From Aliirhizobium wenxiniae (GTDB lineage Bacteria > Pseudomonadota > Alphaproteobacteria > Rhizobiales > Rhizobiaceae): a stretch of 64,000 nucleotides of DNA. A program made the position numbers and the translations under genes. The stretch spans positions 49,009 to 113,008 of the forward strand of contig NZ_JAEUAN010000022.1 in assembly GCF_019511445.1 (NCBI RefSeq), read 5' to 3'. Of this stretch, positions 60,807-64,000 are shown piece by piece (the stretch's first letter is position 1; each line of letters opens with the position of its first letter). The notes under the pieces are model-generated. The model did not search any database. It was given only the letters and a program-made list of their open reading frames with translations, and was not told the origin of the DNA.

Positions 60807-61241
60807 TCAATGCGTTTGCCAACCAATGTCGGTGTGGATGAAGTCGTCGCCTTTATAGGCGACCTTCGTGCGATAGGCCCTCGCACATGCGTAGCTAAAG
60901 CAGTCACCAAGGTTCAGCTTGGCCGCATGGTTCACGATCTTTCCAAATTGCTCCGCGGCCTCGACCGCCTTGGTGCCTATGTCGCCAGATACCGGCACCT
61001 CGCGGGCCCCGAGGTCGAATATGAATTGCTCGACAAGACGGCGCGCAGTCGAGAACATTTCCGGTGTCGTCGGATTGTCCTTACCCGCAAGCCGCCGAGC
61101 GACGGAAAGCGTGGCCTCAAGCCTCATCACGGCCGAGACGTAGAATGGGCCGCCTTCCCTCTCCAATCGGTCCATCAGAGCTATCGCATCGGCTTCCCTG
61201 GTAATGATCGCGACGGCCACCGAGGCGTCAATAAACAGCAT
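60807..61241 (-). CDS. vapC: VapC-family PIN ribonuclease toxin
   Basis: 144 residues from ATG 61241, which shares one base with the antitoxin stop. PIN-domain acidic residues: MLFIDASVAVAIITREADA, MRLEATLSVARRLAGKD, LGDCFSYACARAYRTKVAYK and FIHTDIG. VapC toxins cleave RNA, often initiator tRNA or 23S rRNA. All acidic positions are retained, so it is probably active and held by VapB. Confidence 0.92.
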   Translation of the reverse strand: MLFIDASVAVAIITREADAIALMDRLEREGGPFYVSAVMRLEATLSVARRLAGKDNPTTPEMFSTARRLVEQFIFDLGAREVPVSGDIGTKAVEAAEQFGKIVNHAAKLNLGDCFSYACARAYRTKVAYKGDDFIHTDIGWQTH

Positions 61242-61483
61242 CAGTCTTCCTCGCCCCACATTTCATCGGTTTCCTGCTTGTGATCGCCGGGATGAAACGG
61301 GCCAGCGGCCTCTGCCATTGCAAGGGTCTTGGCAAGACGCTCACGAATCGGCAATCTAGCCTTACGGCTGGCGATCGCCTCCTTAAGCGCGTCCTTCACG
61401 GCATCCACCTTGCTCGTCTTCGTAAGAGCGACGAGTTCCGCCGTCAGCTTGTCGACTTCCGGGTCTTTCACATAAAGCGGCAT
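61241..61483 (-). CDS. vapB: VapB-family antitoxin
   Basis: 80 residues from ATG 61483: PLYVKDPEVDKLTAELVALT, KTSKVDAVKDALKEAIASRK, then an acidic toxin-binding tail (GDHKQETDEMWGEED). This is the Rv0623/PSK-type ribbon-helix-helix antitoxin. It should bind the palindrome at 61502-61517 in its own promoter. The upstream open frame to 61591 is not used. Confidence 0.9.
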   Translation of the reverse strand: MPLYVKDPEVDKLTAELVALTKTSKVDAVKDALKEAIASRKARLPIRERLAKTLAMAEAAGPFHPGDHKQETDEMWGEED

Positions 61484-61501
61484 GGAAGCATATCCTTTCG
61501 A

Positions 61502-61517
61502 GGATATTATAATATCC
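61502..61517. promoter_or_regulatory. 16-bp perfect palindrome at the vapBC promoter
   Basis: GGATATTATAATATCC, with TATAAT in its centre, 19-34 bases before the vapB start. Very probably the VapB operator covering the -10 box. Confidence 0.7.
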
Positions 61518-61622
61518 CTTTTTGCATATCCTCGCCAGCGCTTCGTCTCCCTGCTGAGGTGGCGGGAAGGGGAGCACGAGGGGAGGGGCATGGGCTCCCC
61601 TAGTTCGCAAATCCGTTCAACC

Positions 61623-61994
61623 TCATGCCACGCGCTTGGTCTGGGTCATCACCATATCAACATGAATGTTACCGAAAGGGCAGGCGAGCGCACCATTCTC
61701 GTCTTTCTCGATCAGCCCAAGCTCCACCAGAACGGCGGCGTCTGCGTGAACACGCTTCACATCCCGGCCTAGCCTGCGGGCTAGCTCACGAACTCCGACC
61801 GTGCCACTGCCCAACAGCTCGTTGAGCAACTGCCAGCGGTTTTCCGTCAGCCGGGAAAAGAATGAACCCGGCGTCTCGAAATTCAAAGTTTCACCTTGGT
61901 ACTCGCCAGTGGCGATCCCCTTCGACGCCCGTTGCCCAGCAGCACGCAGGGCAGACTTCCAATCTGGATTTGTCGTGATCGTTAGAGTTCTCAT
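61623..61994 (-). CDS. HVO_A0114-family DNA-binding antitoxin
   Basis: 123 residues. A C-terminal winged helix-turn-helix (ENRWQLLNELLGSGTVGVRE, LARRLGRDVKRVHADAAVLV, ELGLIEKDENGALACPF) is typical of the HVO_A0114 family, which is encoded beside TumE-type toxins. It overlaps the tumE-like gene by 4 bases (ATGA) and is second in the operon, so it is probably the antitoxin and repressor. Confidence 0.85.
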   Translation of the reverse strand: MRTLTITTNPDWKSALRAAGQRASKGIATGEYQGETLNFETPGSFFSRLTENRWQLLNELLGSGTVGVRELARRLGRDVKRVHADAAVLVELGLIEKDENGALACPFGNIHVDMVMTQTKRVA

Positions 61995-62284
61995 GACTGC
62001 CTCCGTTTTTCGATCTCGGACATAAAGTCCTCGATAAGCTGATCCAGTGTGGTGAACCTGTAAGGATATTCCTCACCGTCCAAATGTATATGGTCACCTT
62101 TGCCGCGCTCGTTGTCGAAGCCGACTACCCGGTGGCCTTCGCGAACATAGACCATCCGGTATTTGAACCCATGCTCTGTCGGCGGGACTGGCGTTGGTAC
62201 TTTCCAGATGACAAACTGGATGATGCTGCCATCGTCTTCAACGCTGCGGTGTTCGGTTATCTTCTGCGCATTCATGTTGTCCAT
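61991..62284 (-). CDS. TumE-like toxin protein
   Basis: 97 residues from ATG 62284 (a second ATG at 62275 is possible). It has IIQFVIWKVPTPVPPTEHGF, KYRMVYVREGHRVVGFDNER, GKGDHIHLDGEEYPYRFTTL and DQLIEDFMSEIE, the pattern of the TumE (DUF6516-like) family paired with HVO_A0114 proteins. The conserved NERGKGDH block is a good marker. Mechanism of killing is not established. Confidence 0.82.
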   Translation of the reverse strand: MDNMNAQKITEHRSVEDDGSIIQFVIWKVPTPVPPTEHGFKYRMVYVREGHRVVGFDNERGKGDHIHLDGEEYPYRFTTLDQLIEDFMSEIEKRRQS

Positions 62285-62353
62285 AATGCCAACACTACAA
62301 CATGTGGTCAAGGCCGGGTCGCGTTGCAAGGCCGATACCCTAGCGAAGGGGGA

Positions 62354-62384
62354 CCCGGCCACGTAAAGGAGCAACGTGGCCGGG
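62354..62384. repeat. 11-bp perfect inverted repeat after parB
   Basis: CCCGGCCACGT / ACGTGGCCGGG with a 9-base loop, just beyond the parB end on the minus strand. There is no T-run, so it could be a factor-assisted terminator or a protein-binding site. Confidence 0.6.
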
Positions 62385-62397
62385 ACTGCGCGGTCGA

Positions 62398-63017
62398 CTA
62401 TTCGGCCGCCGCAGGGAACTGTTGATCGTCGTCGCAATGTACTTCGGTGGTCGTGGCGATCCGAATATATGGCGGGAGCCATCACTGCCTTTGATGGACT
62501 TCACGGCAAACTCGGCGGCGTCGGCCTTCTTCATGCTGGAAACGCCCTCGGCAAAGTCAGTTCCGCAAACCTCGGCCACCGCCGCGCCGATGCTCTGGCG
62601 ATTTATGTGGCTGAAATAGCTCTCGACGGTCGGGGTGAACTAGTCGCCCATGTTCACATTGAGAGCTTGGCCAAGCTGGTCGGCATAGGCGAAAGCCTGT
62701 TTCCGGTCGCCCGAATATTTCAGTTCGACGGCGTTAACGGAGTGGGCAGCGGCAAAGGCCATCAGGTTCAAAAGCTGATCGCGCTGCTGATCCATCAGCC
62801 AAATCCACAAGTCGTTCGTGTCGCCGGGGAGCATGTGACCAAAGTTTTCCTTCAAGCTCTCCCAGCCTTCGAGCGCCTTGTTTTCGTCGGGGCGTTTAAA
62901 CGAACCTTCTAGCCGCTCATGGGTGAGGTTGAGTTGCAACACGCTCTGCGCGTTGCCCATCTGGGCGCGCCCTCGATAAACGGTGCTGAGCAAGAGGGCG
63001 TGGACCACGGACACAAG
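62398..63017 (-). pseudogene. C-terminal remnant of a plasmid-type ParB/RepB partition protein
   Basis: The minus strand encodes LSTVYRGRAQMGNAQSVLQL, NLTHERLEGSFKRPDENKAL, GDTNDLWIWLMDQQRDQLLN, ALNVNMGD, then a TAG where Trp is expected, FTPTVESYFSHINRQSIGAA and VAEVCGTDFAEGVSSMKKAD. A frameshift before LPPYIRIATTTEVHCDDDQQ follows, ending at TAG 62398. This is the C-terminal domain of the roughly 700-residue ParB-like proteins of alphaproteobacterial plasmids. The N-terminal two thirds are replaced by an IS3 end at about 63018. Confidence 0.85.
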
Positions 63018-63393
63018 GTGCTCTGATCCCCAAAAACTGGATCGTTCATAACTGGAGTTTTCCGCGTTAAACTCCCGGCTGGGAACAGGAGCGGAAGCGA
63101 TGAAGGCATCGAAGTTTTCGGACGCCCAGAAGGCGTTCATTCTGAAGCAGGGCGATGACGGAGTGCCGGTGGCAGAGATTTGCCGCAAGGCGGGCATCAG
63201 CCAGGCGACCTATTTCAATTGGCGCAAGAAGTACGCCGGGCTGCTGCCCGACGAGATGCGCCGATTAAAGGCTTTGGAAGATGAGAATTCCAGGCTCAAG
63301 AAGATCGTCGCCGATCTGACATTGGATCGCGAGATGCTTCAGGACGTCATCCGCCGAAATGTATGGTCCGCCCTGTCATTGCAAGGATTTTAG
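63018..63393 (+). mobile_element. IS3-family left end with truncated orfA
   Basis: The terminal sequence TGATCCCCAAAAACTGGATC starts near 63021. orfA begins at ATG 63100: MKASKFSDAQKAFILKQGDD, helix-turn-helix PVAEICRKAGISQATYFNWR, and leucine zipper ALEDENSRLKKIVADLTLD. The match ends in MLQDVIRRN where the family ends RRKL, and then unrelated codons run to 63393. orfB and the right end are absent. Confidence 0.88.
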
Positions 63394-63615
63394 GTTCTGA
63401 CGATTGCAGTTTGCGTAAATGTATCCGGCCTCTCGCGAGTGGACTGCTGTTGCAGCCAGGCCCTGATGAGATGCGCACATCCTGTTTCCCAATAGCTTCT
63501 TCGGGCACGAGGCCCGCTTTCGGACAGGATTTACAGAATGCCGATCAACTGTTTCGTCATCACCCTCGAACCTCGCAATCTGTCTGGCCGTGATGGCCAG
63601 AGAAGCGATGGGGGG

Positions 63616-63873
63616 TTAAGCTGCAATTTGGCGCATGTACGTGGCGCCAGGTTTGGTCAATACGACCCACACGATGCGCGCCAATTTAGCGGCTAGAGCA
63701 ACGGTCACCTTGTCCACATGCATCCTGAGCCGTAAGGCATCGATCCAGACGCCAAGGCGATCTTTACCGCGATCGAGATGCAGCATGCATGACCTTGCGC
63801 CATGAATGATCAATCGTCGAAGGTAGTTGTTGCCGCGTTTGCTTATGCCCAGGAGGTTCTGCTTTAGTCCGGT
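63616..63873 (-). mobile_element. IS110-family transposase C-terminal fragment
   Basis: Minus strand: QNLLGISKRGNNYLRRLIIH, GARSCMLHLDRGKDRLGVWI, KVTVALAAKLARIVWVVLTK, PGATYMRQIAA. These match the end of IS110/IS116/IS902 transposases. The upstream part is cut off near 63875 by the IS21-like repeats. The 222 bases between 63394 and 63615 show no gene. Confidence 0.88.
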
Positions 63874-63878
63874 TGCGG

Positions 63879-63943
63879 ATTTCGATGAATCGGGACAGCG
63901 ATTTCAGCAAGTCGCGGACAAGCATTTCGCTAAGTCGCGGACA
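63879..63943. repeat. IS21-like terminal multiple repeats
   Basis: Three degenerate copies of ATTTC-N6-TCGCGGACA start at 63879, 63901 and 63924 (period 22-23). Such arrays are the transposase-binding sites at the ends of IS21-family elements; the element should extend beyond the window end. Confidence 0.65.
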
Positions 63944-64000
63944 GCGGGCTCGATCGATTTCCGCCAGCCTGGTTGCTGTCAGGGGTGATTGATTTCGTTT

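Noticed and set aside
1..64000. CRISPR array, rRNA or tRNA genes
   Set aside because: No regularly spaced direct repeats with spacers, and no rRNA or cloverleaf sequence was seen on reading through both strands by eye.

Overview
ORGANISM AND REPLICON. The protein families (repeated DUF982, DUF2934, DUF6894, BA14K, DUF1206, HWE-type histidine kinases), the GC-rich codon use and several GGAAC-N16/17-CGTT promoters of the alphaproteobacterial general stress sigma factor EcfG point to a Rhizobiaceae bacterium (Rhizobium/Agrobacterium group). The window looks like part of a large plasmid or other accessory replicon: it has a decayed plasmid-type parB, pieces of three insertion-sequence families, a decayed tyrosine integrase and many toxin-antitoxin (TA) genes. 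No rRNA, tRNA, CRISPR array or recognisable replication origin was seen. LAYOUT. 0-2.6 kb: broken ends, with a ligD fragment joined to a 5'-truncated TRAP permease gene that carries a 7-bp tandem repeat. 2.6-16.5 kb: a general-stress island of small genes (FMN-binding stress protein, DUF2934, DUF2945, DUF982, YghA-like SDR, CsbD, DUF1206, tiny membrane proteins) mixed with decayed genes (mgtC-like, sensor kinase). 17.2-24.2 kb: a LacI-controlled operon with an FAD oxidoreductase and a complete CUT1 sugar ABC transporter, preceded by a perfect 15-bp inverted repeat on its promoter. 24.4-28.4 kb: a BA14K protein, a small gene behind a (GA)13 microsatellite, a lipoprotein hydrolase, a decayed paralogue of a gene at 50.2 kb, and an SDR. 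28.5-33.8 kb: a signalling block with two HWE kinases, a LOV (blue-light type) kinase and a response regulator. 33.9-49.3 kb: a second stress island (SDR, PfpI/DJ-1, DUF4142, catalase KatE, DUF892, PRC-barrel, DUF982) containing frameshifted Nudix, alcohol dehydrogenase and small genes and a decayed FdhF-like N-terminus. 49.3-50.8 kb: an exonuclease and an unrecognised protein. 51.4-56.8 kb: a periplasmic aldehyde oxidoreductase operon, paoABC, with XdhC-type and MocA-type cofactor genes. 57-62.3 kb: a TA cluster with intact HipBA, VapBC and TumE/HVO_A0114 modules beside a FitA with a ruined FitB and a ruined VapBC. 62.4-64 kb: a parB C-terminus cut by an IS3 end, an IS110 fragment and IS21-like terminal repeats. 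HOW IT WORKS TOGETHER. The strongest theme is a plasmid-borne general stress regulon: EcfG-type promoters, some exact and some with one -10 mismatch, precede many of the small stress genes, and HWE/LOV sensor kinases of the type that feed this response in other alphaproteobacteria sit between the two islands. Detoxification genes (catalase, PfpI, aldehyde oxidoreductase, SDRs) fit that role. The second theme is gene decay: at least fifteen genes show frameshifts, nonsense codons or truncation.
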